DNA from: Streptomyces sp. CG4
GTDB lineage: Bacteria > Actinomycetota > Actinomycetes > Streptomycetales > Streptomycetaceae
Direction: 5' to 3'
Assembly (NCBI RefSeq): GCF_041080655.1
Contig: NZ_CP163525.1
Coordinates: 7,440,001 to 7,504,000, forward strand
Length of the DNA stretch: 64,000 bases
A program made the translations under genes and the position numbers. Shown in pieces: positions 1 through 7,947 of this stretch. How positions within the stretch are numbered: position 1 is the first letter of the stretch; the number at the start of each line of letters is the position of its first letter. Below the pieces are notes generated by a model. That model ran no database searches. It was not told where the DNA came from and saw only the letters and a list, made by a program, of their open reading frames with translations.

Positions 1-1416
1 GGGCGGGCGCCGGTGCGTTATCCGCACCCGGATCTGGAGCGTCCGCTGAAGGAGACGTACGGCGTCGTCGTCTTCCACGAGCAGATCATTCACATCGTCG
101 ACATCATGACCGGTTGCGGGCGGGCCGAGGCGGACGCGGTACGGCGCGGGCTGTCCGACCCCGAGTCGCAGGGGAGGATCCGGGTCTGGTTCGCTCAGCG
201 TGCCGCGGTGAACGGATACGACGCGGAAACGATTCAGCGGACCTGGGAGATCATCGAGGCCTTCGGGTCGTACGGGTTCTGCAAGGCGCATGCCGTCGCC
301 TTCGCCGTGCCGACGTATCAGTCGGCCTGGCTGAAGGCCCATCACCCGGCCGCGTTCTACGCCGGGCTGCTCACACACGATCCGGGGATGTATCCGAAGC
401 GGCTGTTGCTGGCCGATGCGCGGCGGCGCGGGGTGCCGATCCTGCCGTTGGACGTGAATGTGTCCGGGGTCGCTCATCGGATCGAACTGGTGTCTGAATC
501 CGGGGTGTGGGGACTGCGGCTTGCCCTGTCCGATGTGCACGGCATCAGCGAGGCCGAGGCGCGGCGGATCGCGGGCGGGCAGCCGTACTCCTCGCTGGTG
601 GACTTCTGGGAGCGGGGGCGGCCCAGCCGTCCGCTGGCCCAAAGGCTCGCCCAGGTGGGGGCGTTGGACGCGTTCGGTGCCAATCGGCGGGATCTGCAGC
701 TGCATCTGGCCGAGCTGCACCGGGGGGCCCGGGGCGGGGGCGGTGGCCAACTCCCCTTGGCCGGTGGGCGGAAGACCGCTTCGGCCGGGCTGCCCGACCT
801 CACCCCGGCGGAGCGGCTCAGTGCCGAGCTGGGCGTGCTGTCCATGGACGCCTCGCGCAATCTGATGGACGACCACCGGGAGTTCCTCGGGGAGCTGGGC
901 GTGGTCTCCGCGCGCCGGCTGCGCGAGGCGCGGCACGGTGAGACCGTGCTGGTCGCGGGCGCCAAGGCGGCCACCCAGACCCCGCCGATCCGCTCCGGCA
1001 AGCGGGTCATCTTCTCCACGCTGGACGACGGCACGGGGCTGGTCGATCTGGCGTTCTTCGACGACTCGCACGATGCCTGCGCCCACACCGTCTTCCACTC
1101 GTGGCTGCTGCTGGTGCGGGGAGTGGTGCAGCGGCGCGGGCCGCGCAGTCTGAGCGTGGTGGGTTCCGCCGCCTGGGACCTCGCCGAACTCGTCGAACTG
1201 CGGGCCGCGGGCGGACTGGACGAAGTGGCGGCGCGGCTCGCGGAGCCGGTGGCCGAGGGCGCGGACGGTGATCCGACCGGCGGGCGGCGGATCCAGCTGC
1301 CGACCGGATACGCGATGCATCCGTGGGCCGATCTGCGGCCCGCGGGCCAGGAGGCCGCGCAAGGGCCTTCGGCGATGAAGAAGTTGTGGCACCAGAGTCC
1401 GGGGAGTGCGGGATGA
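1..1416 (+). CDS. dnaE2: error-prone DNA polymerase III alpha subunit DnaE2, C-terminal part (5' end outside window)
   Basis: The reading frame is open from the first base, so this is the C-terminal 471 residues of a longer protein; the PHP and catalytic palm domains lie upstream of the window. The motif GVVVFHEQIIHIVDIMTG, the following conserved helices, a helix-hairpin-helix stretch (LSDVHGISEAEARRI) and a late OB-fold (GETVLVAGAKAATQTPPIRSG) match C-family polymerases of the DnaE2/ImuC type. QLPLAG near residue 250 could be a clamp-binding motif. The stop overlaps the next start (ATGA at 1413-1416), so it is coupled to a Y-family-like partner, the usual arrangement of mutasome genes that act in damage-tolerant synthesis. 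Confidence 0.93.
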   Translation, partial: GRAPVRYPHPDLERPLKETYGVVVFHEQIIHIVDIMTGCGRAEADAVRRGLSDPESQGRIRVWFAQRAAVNGYDAETIQRTWEIIEAFGSYGFCKAHAVAFAVPTYQSAWLKAHHPAAFYAGLLTHDPGMYPKRLLLADARRRGVPILPLDVNVSGVAHRIELVSESGVWGLRLALSDVHGISEAEARRIAGGQPYSSLVDFWERGRPSRPLAQRLAQVGALDAFGANRRDLQLHLAELHRGARGGGGGQLPLAGGRKTASAGLPDLTPAERLSAELGVLSMDASRNLMDDHREFLGELGVVSARRLREARHGETVLVAGAKAATQTPPIRSGKRVIFSTLDDGTGLVDLAFFDDSHDACAHTVFHSWLLLVRGVVQRRGPRSLSVVGSAAWDLAELVELRAAGGLDEVAARLAEPVAEGADGDPTGGRRIQLPTGYAMHPWADLRPAGQEAAQGPSAMKKLWHQSPGSAG

Positions 1417-2387
1417 CCATTCTCTGCGTACGTTTCCAGCTGCCGCCGATGTACGAGGCGGCTCTGCCGGGGCTGCTCGGGTTGCTGGAGGATTTCACCC
1501 CGGTCGTCGAGGCGCTGCCTCCGGACGGGGCGCTGGCCGATCTGCGCGGTGCCGAACGGTACTTCGGGCGCGGCGCCGTGGAGCTGGCCTCGGTGATCCG
1601 GGTGCGGGCGCTCGCGCGGTACGGCGTCGACTGCATGATCGGCGCCGGTCCGGGGCCGATGCTGGCCCGTGTGGCACTGTGCGACGCCCGGCCCGGGGTG
1701 ACCTGTGCCGTGCCCGAGGACCCGGCCGGCATCGCCGGGTTTCTCGCCGAACGGCCGGTGTCCGCACTGCCCGGCGTCGGTGCGGCGACCGCCCGCACCC
1801 TGGGCGAGTACGGCCTGGACACCCTGGGTCTGGTCGCCGGCGCGCCGCTCTCCACGCTCCAGCGGCTGATCGGCGCGCGGGCGGGCCGTGAGCTGCGCGA
1901 GAAGGCGAGCGGCATCGACCGGGAGCGGGTCGTACCGAACGCCGTCTCCCGGTCGCTGGCGGCCGAACGGGCCTTCGGGATCGACGAGCTGGATCCCGGC
2001 CGGCACCGCAGGGCGCTGCTGTCGGCCGCCGAGGAGCTGGGCGCCCGGCTGCGCGCGGTGGAGAGGATCTGCCGCACCCTGACCCTCACCGTGCGCTACG
2101 CCGACCGCTCTTCCACCACCCGCAGCCGCACCCTGAAGGAGCCGACCGCGCACTCGGCGGCCCTGACGAAGACGGCCTACGGCATGTACGAGGCGCTCGG
2201 CCTGCAGCGCGCCCGGGTCCGCGCGCTCACCCTGCGCGCCGAGGGCCTGGCCCCCGCCGACCAGGCCTCCCACCAGCTCACCTTCGACCCCGTGGACGAG
2301 AAGGTCCGCCGGATCGAGGAGGTCGCGGACCGCGCGCGGGCGAAGTTCGGGCCCCGGGCGGTGATACCGGGGACCTTGGCGGCGTAA
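1413..2387 (+). CDS. Y-family DNA polymerase-like protein (ImuB-like mutasome accessory)
   Basis: 324 residues starting at the ATG that overlaps the dnaE2 stop, with GGGGAG about 6 nt upstream. The chain follows the Y-family order: a short palm remnant ending LADLRGAERYFG, a helix-hairpin-helix (LPGVGAATARTLGEYGL), the little-finger region and a C-terminal QLTF clamp-like motif followed by the RAKFGPRAV helix. The usual N-terminal acidic motif is absent (CVRF instead) and the second acidic motif reads PPDGALAD instead of S-x-DE. It is therefore probably catalytically inactive and acts as an adaptor for DnaE2, as known for ImuB. An annotation as DinB would be misleading. Confidence 0.8.
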   Translation: MTILCVRFQLPPMYEAALPGLLGLLEDFTPVVEALPPDGALADLRGAERYFGRGAVELASVIRVRALARYGVDCMIGAGPGPMLARVALCDARPGVTCAVPEDPAGIAGFLAERPVSALPGVGAATARTLGEYGLDTLGLVAGAPLSTLQRLIGARAGRELREKASGIDRERVVPNAVSRSLAAERAFGIDELDPGRHRRALLSAAEELGARLRAVERICRTLTLTVRYADRSSTTRSRTLKEPTAHSAALTKTAYGMYEALGLQRARVRALTLRAEGLAPADQASHQLTFDPVDEKVRRIEEVADRARAKFGPRAVIPGTLAA

Positions 2388-2404
2388 CTCCGTTCAGCCG
2401 GACG

Positions 2405-2779
2405 TCAGTTGGCCCAGGGCGGGGTGATGCGGGTGCCGTCCGCCAGCTCCGCTTCCAGGCCGACGGAGGTGGTGACCCAGGAGAGCGCGGTGTGGTCGGT
2501 GGGGTTCTCGACGGCGAGGGTCGCGCCGGGGTTGACGATCACCGTGTCACCGGCGCGGATGCGCTCGGTCCGGCCGTCGAGGGTGATCAGCAGTTCACCC
2601 ACGAGCAGATGGAAGACCTCCTCACGGCTGACAGTGTGCGCGGGCGCCTTGATGCCGGCCGGAATCTCACCGCGCCAGGCGCAGAGTTCCTTGCTCCCGG
2701 TGAGCGGGGTGGCGTACGAGACGAAGCGGGCGCCGTGGATCTCATGGGTGGTGGCCTCGGACGAGCGGACGACGGGCAT
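2405..2779 (-). CDS. small single-domain cupin protein
   Basis: 124 residues forming one cupin barrel. The first cupin box is partly recognisable (HTVSREEVFHLLVGELLITL) and is followed by the RAGDTVIVNPGATLAVEN turn. No signal peptide or second domain is present. Such proteins bind a metal or small ligand and act as dioxygenases, isomerases or sensors; the sequence does not say which. It is divergent from a MarR regulator, with two palindromes in the 87-bp spacer, so the MarR protein probably represses it. The cupin and regulator together look like a small ligand-responsive unit. Confidence 0.85.
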   Translation of the reverse strand: MPVVRSSEATTHEIHGARFVSYATPLTGSKELCAWRGEIPAGIKAPAHTVSREEVFHLLVGELLITLDGRTERIRAGDTVIVNPGATLAVENPTDHTALSWVTTSVGLEAELADGTRITPPWAN

Positions 2780-2801
2780 GGCGGTGGCCTCCGTTCAAGT
2801 G

Positions 2802-2838
2802 GTCAAGTGGCTTGACTATATGGTCAAGCTGCTTGACC
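2802..2838. promoter_or_regulatory. paired palindromic operators between cupin and MarR genes
   Basis: Two inverted repeats sit side by side: GTCAAGTGGCTTGAC (2802-2816) and GGTCAAGCTGCTTGACC (2822-2838). They share the half-site GTCAAG/CTTGAC, and a further CGTCAAGG half lies at 2843-2850. The palindromes include TTGAC elements that could serve as -35 hexamers on either strand. Their size and position fit binding of the adjacent MarR dimer to both promoters; that is inference. Confidence 0.75.
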
Positions 2839-2866
2839 GTCACGTCAAGGGTGTTTCAATGCCTCC

Positions 2867-3313
2867 GTGCAGAACTCCGAAGCCATGGCCCTGTCCGCCG
2901 CCCTGCTCGCCGTCGCCGGTGACCTCACGCAACGCATCAACGAGGGGGTCGTCGCGCGTGGGTTCACCGATGTGCGGCCTGCCCATGGCTTCGCCTTCGC
3001 CCGGCTCGCCCCGGACGGGGCCACCGTCACCGACCTTGCGGCGCACCTCGGGGTGACCAAGCAGGCCGCGAGTCAGCTGGTGGACGAGATCGTACGCAAG
3101 GGGTACGCCGAGCGCCGCGCGCATCCGCAGGACGCGCGGGCCCGGCTGGTCGTGCTGACCGACCGCGGCTGGGCCTGTACCCGGGCGGCGGAGGAGGCGG
3201 CGGCCGAGGTCGTGGGGGCGTGGGCCGGGCTGCTGGGGGAGGGTGAAGTGCGGGTGCTGGCGGAGCGGTTGGCGCGGATTGCGCCCCATGGTCCGATCAG
3301 GCCCGCTTGGTGA
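2867..3313 (+). CDS. MarR family transcriptional regulator
   Basis: 148 residues from a GTG start. The winged helix is clear: VTDLAAHLGVTKQAASQLVDEIVRKG (written here as helix 2, turn and recognition helix) followed by the wing with R-R-A-H-P-Q-D-A-R-A. Terminal helices would make the dimer interface. It is divergent from the cupin gene across twin palindromes, which suggests it represses both promoters and responds to a ligand handled by the cupin. The ligand cannot be inferred. Confidence 0.9.
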   Translation: MQNSEAMALSAALLAVAGDLTQRINEGVVARGFTDVRPAHGFAFARLAPDGATVTDLAAHLGVTKQAASQLVDEIVRKGYAERRAHPQDARARLVVLTDRGWACTRAAEEAAAEVVGAWAGLLGEGEVRVLAERLARIAPHGPIRPAW

Positions 3314-3422
3314 CGATCCATCAGATCCTGGTGGACCCTTGGTTATCACTGGAAGTTTTTACTGGCGCGTAACTTCACATCTGCACTACTCGCCCGTAAC
3401 TTGACGGGTGAACAGCATCCTC

Positions 3423-3436
3423 GTGATCCGGATCAC
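3423..3436. promoter_or_regulatory. 14-bp perfect palindrome upstream of the lipase gene (CRP-like)
   Basis: GTGATCCGGATCAC is a perfect palindrome about 50 bp before the lipase start. It nearly fits the Streptomyces Crp pattern GTG-N6-GNCAC, with one mismatch, so a regulator of that type is possible. Upstream, two near-identical CCGTAACTTGAC/GCGTAACTTCAC stretches (about 3366-3377 and 3392-3403) may be promoter elements. No experimental support is available from sequence. Confidence 0.45.
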
Positions 3437-3482
3437 AGGGTAAGGCCGTCGTACCTCCCTTGAGCCGCAAGGAGATCACTCG

Positions 3483-4346
3483 ATGCTGCCCTGGAAGCGA
3501 GCCCTCAGACCCCTCACCGCGCTGGTCCTCGCCGCCGCCGTCGCCACCGTTCCCGCCGCCGCGGCGCATGCTGCGGACACCGGGCCCAGTAGTGGCTGGA
3601 ACGACTTCTCCTGCAAGCCCGCCGCCGACCATCCCCGGCCCGTCGTCCTGGTGCACGGCACCCTGGGCAACTCGGTCGACAACTGGCTTTCCCTCGCCCC
3701 GTACCTGAAGGACCGCGGATACTGCGTCTACTCCCTCGACTACGGCCAGCTGACCGGCGTCCCCCTCTTCTACGGCCTCGGCCCCATCGACAAGTCGGCA
3801 GAGCAACTGTCGGCCTTCGTGGACAAGGTGCTCGCCGCGACCGGCGCCGCCAAGGCCGACCTGGTCGGGCACTCCCAGGGCGGCATGATGTCCCGCTACT
3901 ACCTGAAGTTCCTCGGCGGAGCGGCCAAGGTGAACGCCCTCGTCGGCCTGGCCCCCGACAACCACGGCGCCTCGCTGAGCGGCCTCACCAACCTGCTGCC
4001 GTACTTCCCCGGCGCCGCGGACCTGATCAAGGCCACCACCCCCGGCCTCGCCGACCAGATCCCCGGCTCCGACTTCCTCGGCAAGCTCAACGCGGGCGGC
4101 GACACCGTCCCCGGAGTGCAGTACACGGTCATCGCCACCAAGTACGACGAGGTGGCCACGCCTTGGCAGAGCCAGTACCTGAGCGGCTCCGACGTCCACA
4201 ACGTCCTGCTGCAGGACCTGTGCCCGCTCGACCTCTCCGAGCACGTCGCGATCGGCCTGTTCGACCGTATCGCCTTCCATGAGGTGGCCAATGCGCTCGA
4301 CCCGGCCGACGCCACCGCCACCACCTGCGCGTCGGCCTTCAGCTGA
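3483..4346 (+). CDS. secreted alpha/beta-hydrolase lipase (LipA type)
   Basis: 287 residues. The N-terminus is a Sec signal peptide: basic MLPWKR, a hydrophobic Ala/Val core and an AAHA-A type cleavage site near residue 30. The mature enzyme has the oxyanion segment VLVHGTLGNS, the nucleophile elbow GHSQGGM, an aspartate in ATKYDEV and a histidine in LSEHVAIG. This is the catalytic set of actinobacterial extracellular triacylglycerol lipases/esterases. It is monocistronic: a CRP-like palindrome precedes it and a strong hairpin separates it from the convergent monooxygenase gene. It probably hydrolyses lipids or esters in the surroundings. Confidence 0.92.
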   Translation: MLPWKRALRPLTALVLAAAVATVPAAAAHAADTGPSSGWNDFSCKPAADHPRPVVLVHGTLGNSVDNWLSLAPYLKDRGYCVYSLDYGQLTGVPLFYGLGPIDKSAEQLSAFVDKVLAATGAAKADLVGHSQGGMMSRYYLKFLGGAAKVNALVGLAPDNHGASLSGLTNLLPYFPGAADLIKATTPGLADQIPGSDFLGKLNAGGDTVPGVQYTVIATKYDEVATPWQSQYLSGSDVHNVLLQDLCPLDLSEHVAIGLFDRIAFHEVANALDPADATATTCASAFS

Positions 4347-4353
4347 GCTGCCG

Positions 4354-4392
4354 CCGGGGCCTGTCCGGCCTGAGCCGCCGGACAGGCCCCGG
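4354..4392. terminator. bidirectional hairpin terminator between lipase and LPMO genes
   Basis: A perfect 15-bp stem (CCGGGGCCTGTCCGG at 4354-4368 and its complement at 4378-4392) with a 9-nt loop lies in the 51-bp gap between two convergent genes. There is no long T-run, as is usual in Streptomyces. Confidence 0.85.
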
Positions 4393-4397
4393 AGTTC

Positions 4398-5399
4398 TCA
4401 CCGGCGGTGCGCGCCGCCCGCCGCGCGCCGCCGCACCGACAGGAACAGCGCCGCCGAACCGAGCGCCAGCGCCGCCGCGCCGCCGATCGCGAGGTACGTG
4501 GTGCCGGTGGAGGCGCCGGTCTCCGCGAGGTTCTTCGCGGCACCGGCCGCCTTCGGCGCGTTGGCCACGGCGGCGTTGCCCGGCTGCTGGGCGGGCTGCC
4601 GTGCCGGTTGCCGGGTGGGCGTGCTCGTGCTGTCGTCGCCGCCGTGACCGTGGTGCTGCATCGTCATCGTCGACTTGTCGGCACCGGCCGCGATCTGCCG
4701 GTCGGAGGGCGCGGAGGCCGACGGGGCCGGGCCGTTGCCCGTGGGTGCCGCGCCGGCGCCGCCGAAGTCCACGTCCGAGCAGGAGTAGAACGCCTCCGGG
4801 CTGTCCGAACGCTGCCAGATCGCATACAACAGCTGCTTGCCGGACCGCTCGGGAAGCGTGCCGGAGAACGTGTAGAAGCCGCCCGAGGCGACCGGGTCGG
4901 TGGCCGTCGCCACCGGATGCGCCAGATCCAGCCCGGACCAGGACAACGGCTTGGCGGGGTCGTAACCGGGCTTGGTGAGATAGACGTTGAAGGTCCCCTT
5001 GTGCTGGGCCGTCACCCGGTACTTGAAGGTGTACGACCCGCTGTGCACGCTCGTCGCCGGCCAGTCGGCGCGGGCCAGGTCCAGGCCCTTGAACTCCTCG
5101 TTGTTCGCGCTGCACAGCTTGCCGTCCGGGATCAGCTTCTGGTGCTGTCCGGCGGCATCGCCGATCCGGATGCCGTTCCAGTCGTACAGCGCCTGTGCGC
5201 CGCCGGCCGCCACGGCCGCCTTGCACGCGGCCGACTTCGGGCTCTGAGGCCCCTCCGCGTAGCACTGCGAGACACGGCTGACCGGATCGCCCATCGAACC
5301 GTGCGCGGAGGCGGGCGCGGCGCCGAGCACGGTCAGGGCGAGCGGCGGCAGACCGAGCACGGCGACGACAGCGGCCGGGCGGCGGGCGCGAGCGGACAT
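4398..5399 (-). CDS. AA10 lytic polysaccharide monooxygenase with LAETG sortase signal
   Basis: 333 residues. After a 32-residue signal peptide the mature chain begins HGSMGDP, so His33 would be the N-terminal copper ligand; the second histidine is His119 in SVHSGSYTF and an axial Phe follows in DVDF. This is the histidine-brace arrangement of AA10 enzymes that cleave chitin or cellulose oxidatively. A Pro/Ser/Gln-rich linker (about 230-285) leads to LAETG (291-295), a hydrophobic helix and RRR, the sorting signal used by Streptomyces class E sortases. The enzyme should therefore be displayed on the wall and not released. GAGGAG precedes the start. No obvious DasR-type site is visible upstream. 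Confidence 0.93.
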   Translation of the reverse strand: MSARARRPAAVVAVLGLPPLALTVLGAAPASAHGSMGDPVSRVSQCYAEGPQSPKSAACKAAVAAGGAQALYDWNGIRIGDAAGQHQKLIPDGKLCSANNEEFKGLDLARADWPATSVHSGSYTFKYRVTAQHKGTFNVYLTKPGYDPAKPLSWSGLDLAHPVATATDPVASGGFYTFSGTLPERSGKQLLYAIWQRSDSPEAFYSCSDVDFGGAGAAPTGNGPAPSASAPSDRQIAAGADKSTMTMQHHGHGGDDSTSTPTRQPARQPAQQPGNAAVANAPKAAGAAKNLAETGASTGTTYLAIGGAAALALGSAALFLSVRRRAAGGAHRR

Positions 5400-5545
5400 G
5401 CGGAACTCCTCGAAAGACAGTGCTTCGGTACGGCTGCATCCCGTGGGGGCGCTCCGAAGCTAGCCCCAAGAAACCGCGAAATCGCCTGCTGGGGGCGGGG
5501 GGAGGAGATCCTTATGGTGCCGTTAAGGCCGGACTAATTGAGGGC

Positions 5546-5785
5546 TCAGGAAGAGGGGGCGGAGGAGGAGCCGCTGGATTCCGGCTCGTGGAGGGTGATC
5601 GCCCCGGCGGGGCAGACACCGGCGGCCATCCGTGCGGCCGCGCGATGGGCGGTGGGCGGTTCGGCGTGCAGCAGGAGCACTCGACCGTCGTCGGGATCCT
5701 GGTCGAAGACCTCCGGGGCGGTCAGAGCGCACATCCCGGCGCCGATGCAGCGCTCACGGTCGACGCGCAGGCGTGTCGTCGTCAT
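5546..5785 (-). CDS. [3Fe-4S] ferredoxin, P450 redox partner
   Basis: 79 residues starting at the ATG that overlaps the P450 stop (ATGA, 5782-5785). Cys13, Cys19 and Cys58, in CIGAGMC and GVCPAGAI, form the C-x5-C...C-P pattern of three-cysteine 3Fe-4S ferredoxins. Length and position are typical of the small ferredoxins that pass electrons to Streptomyces P450s of the CYP105 kind. No ferredoxin reductase is encoded nearby, so a housekeeping reductase would be needed. The C-terminal tail is Ser-rich. Confidence 0.92.
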   Translation of the reverse strand: MTTTRLRVDRERCIGAGMCALTAPEVFDQDPDDGRVLLLHAEPPTAHRAAARMAAGVCPAGAITLHEPESSGSSSAPSS

Positions 5786-6981
5786 GCCCCCTCCTTGTCC
5801 CAGGCCACCGGGAGGCTCTTCACCCCGTAGATGTCCGCGGTCTCCGGGCGCAAGACCACCTCTTCCGCCGGTACGGCGAGGCGCAGCGTGGGGAAGCGGT
5901 CGACCAGCGCGCGGAACGCGACCCGCATCTCGACGCGGGCCAGTTGCTGACCCAGGCACTGGTGGATGCCGTGGCTGAAGGCCAGGTGCCCGTCGTACGG
6001 CCTGCGGAGGTCGAGCACGTGGGGGTCGGTGAAGCGCTCGGGGTCGCGGTTGGCGGTGTTGTACGACAGGACGACCGTCGTGCCGGCCTCGATGGTCCGG
6101 CCCCCCAGCTCGACGTCCACAAGGGCCGTCCTCATGAACGTCTTCGCGACACTCAGATACCGCAGCAGTTCCTCCACGGCCCCGTCGGTGAGCGCGGGGT
6201 CGGCGCGCAGCGCGGCCAGTTGCGCCGGGTTCTGCAGCAGCGCGAAGGTGCCGAGGGCCAGCATGTTCGCGGTGGTGTCGAATCCGGCGGCCAGCAGGAC
6301 CAGGCTGATCCCCTTCAGCTCCTCATCGGTCAGATCGCTGTCGGTGAGTTCGCTGAGCACGTCGTCGGTCGGGTTCGCGCGCTTGGCGGCCACCAGTTCC
6401 GCGAGGTACTCCTGGGTCGCGGTGTAGGCCGCTATCAGCTCCTCTTCGCTCGTCTCCCCGCCCATGAACGTGTCGATCTGCTCCTGGAAGGAGCCCCTGT
6501 CCTCGTACGGCACCCCCAGCAGCTCACAGATGACGATGGTGGGGATGGGCTTGGCGAACGCGGTCACCAGGTCCACCGGCGGCCCGGCCTTCTCCATGGC
6601 GTCCAGACAGTCGGCGGTGATCTGCTCGATGCGCTCGGTGAGAAGCCGCATCCGACGCACCGTGAACTTGCCCACCAGAGGCTTGCGATAGCGCCCGTGC
6701 TGTGGCTCGTCCGTGAGGAGGAACTCGCCGGGCGGCGCCGGAGGAATCTCGAAGTCGCCCACGTTCAGGAGCTCCTTGCGCGAGCTGAACCGTGAGTCGG
6801 CCAGGACCGACCTGACCAGGTCGTATCCGGTGATCAGCCAGCCGGGTTTGCCGCCGTCGTGGGTGAAGCGGCTGATGGGGCCGTGCCGGCGGGCGTCGAG
6901 CAGCTCTGCCGGCGGGTCGAAGGGGCAGCCGGACCGACGCGCCGTCGGCATCGTCGTCACGGTGTGGAGGGACTCACCCAT
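5782..6981 (-). CDS. cytochrome P450 (CYP105-like)
   Basis: 399 residues. The oxygen-binding I helix AGFDTT (about 232-237), the ExxR pair in EELLR (about 270-274) and the haem loop FSHGIHQCLGQ with the thiolate Cys near 342 are all intact. The sequence resembles bacterial class I P450s, closest by eye to CYP105. I start it at the second ATG because GAGGA stands 6 nt before it; an ATG six bases upstream has no spacing for that site. It is co-transcribed with the downstream ferredoxin and divergent from a MarR-like regulator, so it is probably an inducible xenobiotic or secondary-metabolite oxidase. The substrate is unknown. Confidence 0.93.
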   Translation of the reverse strand: MGESLHTVTTMPTARRSGCPFDPPAELLDARRHGPISRFTHDGGKPGWLITGYDLVRSVLADSRFSSRKELLNVGDFEIPPAPPGEFLLTDEPQHGRYRKPLVGKFTVRRMRLLTERIEQITADCLDAMEKAGPPVDLVTAFAKPIPTIVICELLGVPYEDRGSFQEQIDTFMGGETSEEELIAAYTATQEYLAELVAAKRANPTDDVLSELTDSDLTDEELKGISLVLLAAGFDTTANMLALGTFALLQNPAQLAALRADPALTDGAVEELLRYLSVAKTFMRTALVDVELGGRTIEAGTTVVLSYNTANRDPERFTDPHVLDLRRPYDGHLAFSHGIHQCLGQQLARVEMRVAFRALVDRFPTLRLAVPAEEVVLRPETADIYGVKSLPVAWDKEGA

Positions 6982-7033
6982 GGCCATTCCTCGTTTCGCG
7001 ATATGACGTGTTTGACTCCTCTCGAAAGCTACG

Positions 7034-7134
7034 TTGCATTCATGATGACGTCAATCTGCAATACGGCACATCTGCAGGTGGCAGGTGGAAAATTGATGCA
7101 ATGACGCTGAGATTGAATGCAACGCGGCGTTGCA
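7034..7134. promoter_or_regulatory. operator region between P450 operon and its regulator
   Basis: The 183-bp divergent spacer is unusually AT-rich for this genome. It has a perfect 9-bp inverted repeat, TTGCATTCA (7034-7042) and TGAATGCAA (7114-7122), and a 17-bp palindrome TGCAACGCGGCGTTGCA (7118-7134). TTGCA/TGCAA recurs at least five times. It is the obvious target for the adjacent regulator; overlap with promoters is inferred, not shown. Confidence 0.7.
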
Positions 7135-7164
7135 ATGGAGGGCGGTGAAGGCAATACTGACGGC

Positions 7165-7839
7165 ATGCCAGGAGGACGGTTGACCCCGCAGGAGCGCCGG
7201 CGCATCGCGGCCGGGCTCGCCGACGGGCTCGCCTACGCCGAGATCGCCAGGCGGCTCGACCGGCCGACCTCGACGATCAGCCGGGAGGTCGGACGCAACG
7301 GCGGCCCCGGCGGCTACCGGCCCGAGCAGGCGCAGCGGGCGACGGGCCGGCGGGCGCGGCGTGGCACACCGGTACCCCCGCGCGCGGACGGGCCGCCGCG
7401 CGGCGCGGTGGAAGAGGAGATCATCGAGCTGGCGGTCAGCTCGGGCATGCCGAGGATGACGGCGCGCGTGCACATCGACCTGTTGCTGTCCGAGGACGGC
7501 AGGCGCACCGCGGCCGAGCTGACCCGCAGGCTGAAGGTCAGCCCGGCCTCCGTCTCCGTGGCCGTGAACTCCCTGGTCCAGCAGGGTTTTGTCCGGCGCG
7601 AGCGCGATCCGCAGCGGCGCCGCGACATCTATGTGGTCGACGACGAGGCCTGGTACCACTCGGTCATGACCAGCGCGCGGCAGACGCTCGAAGTGGCGCA
7701 GGCCGCGATGGCGGCGACGGAGACGGTCGGGCTCGACAGGCCCGAGGCACAACGGATGGCCAGGGCGGGCGCGTTCCTGGAGCGGGTCACCCTGGACATG
7801 ATGGAGTCGGCCGACCGCTGGCGCACCCTCCTGGCGTGA
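7165..7839 (+). CDS. two-part HTH regulator: IS30-like HTH fused to GbsR/MarR winged helix
   Basis: 224 residues from the ATG at 7165; an in-frame ATG at 7135 is an alternative. Residues about 6-45 (LTPQERRRIAAGLADGLAYA, then a turn and TSTISREVGRN) match the N-terminal helix-turn-helix of IS30-type transposases. Residues about 80-160 form a MarR/GbsR winged helix with RRTAAELTRRLKVSPASVSV. No transposase catalytic domain follows, so this is a regulator that has recruited a transposase-type DNA reader, a combination seen elsewhere in Streptomyces. It sits divergently to the P450-ferredoxin pair and probably represses it. Confidence 0.85.
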   Translation: MPGGRLTPQERRRIAAGLADGLAYAEIARRLDRPTSTISREVGRNGGPGGYRPEQAQRATGRRARRGTPVPPRADGPPRGAVEEEIIELAVSSGMPRMTARVHIDLLLSEDGRRTAAELTRRLKVSPASVSVAVNSLVQQGFVRRERDPQRRRDIYVVDDEAWYHSVMTSARQTLEVAQAAMAATETVGLDRPEAQRMARAGAFLERVTLDMMESADRWRTLLA

Positions 7840-7947
7840 CGGGCCTCCTGGCCCGGAGTGCCGTGGGCGCGGATGAATTCCCCTGCTCCGGTCGGGGGAG
7901 GGCTCAGTGCCGCGAGCGGCTGGACCGGCTGACGGCCCCGGCGGCGC

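Noticed and set aside
474..2273. Long minus-strand frame antisense to dnaE2 and the Y-family gene
   Set aside because: Low-complexity Arg/Pro/Ala product, no ribosome site, and opposite to two clearly conserved genes; it is a GC-bias shadow.
5400..5545. DasR (GlcNAc) operator before the LPMO gene
   Set aside because: No TGGTCTAGACCA-like sequence is present; only a weak CCTTA/TAAGG pair at 5510-5528.
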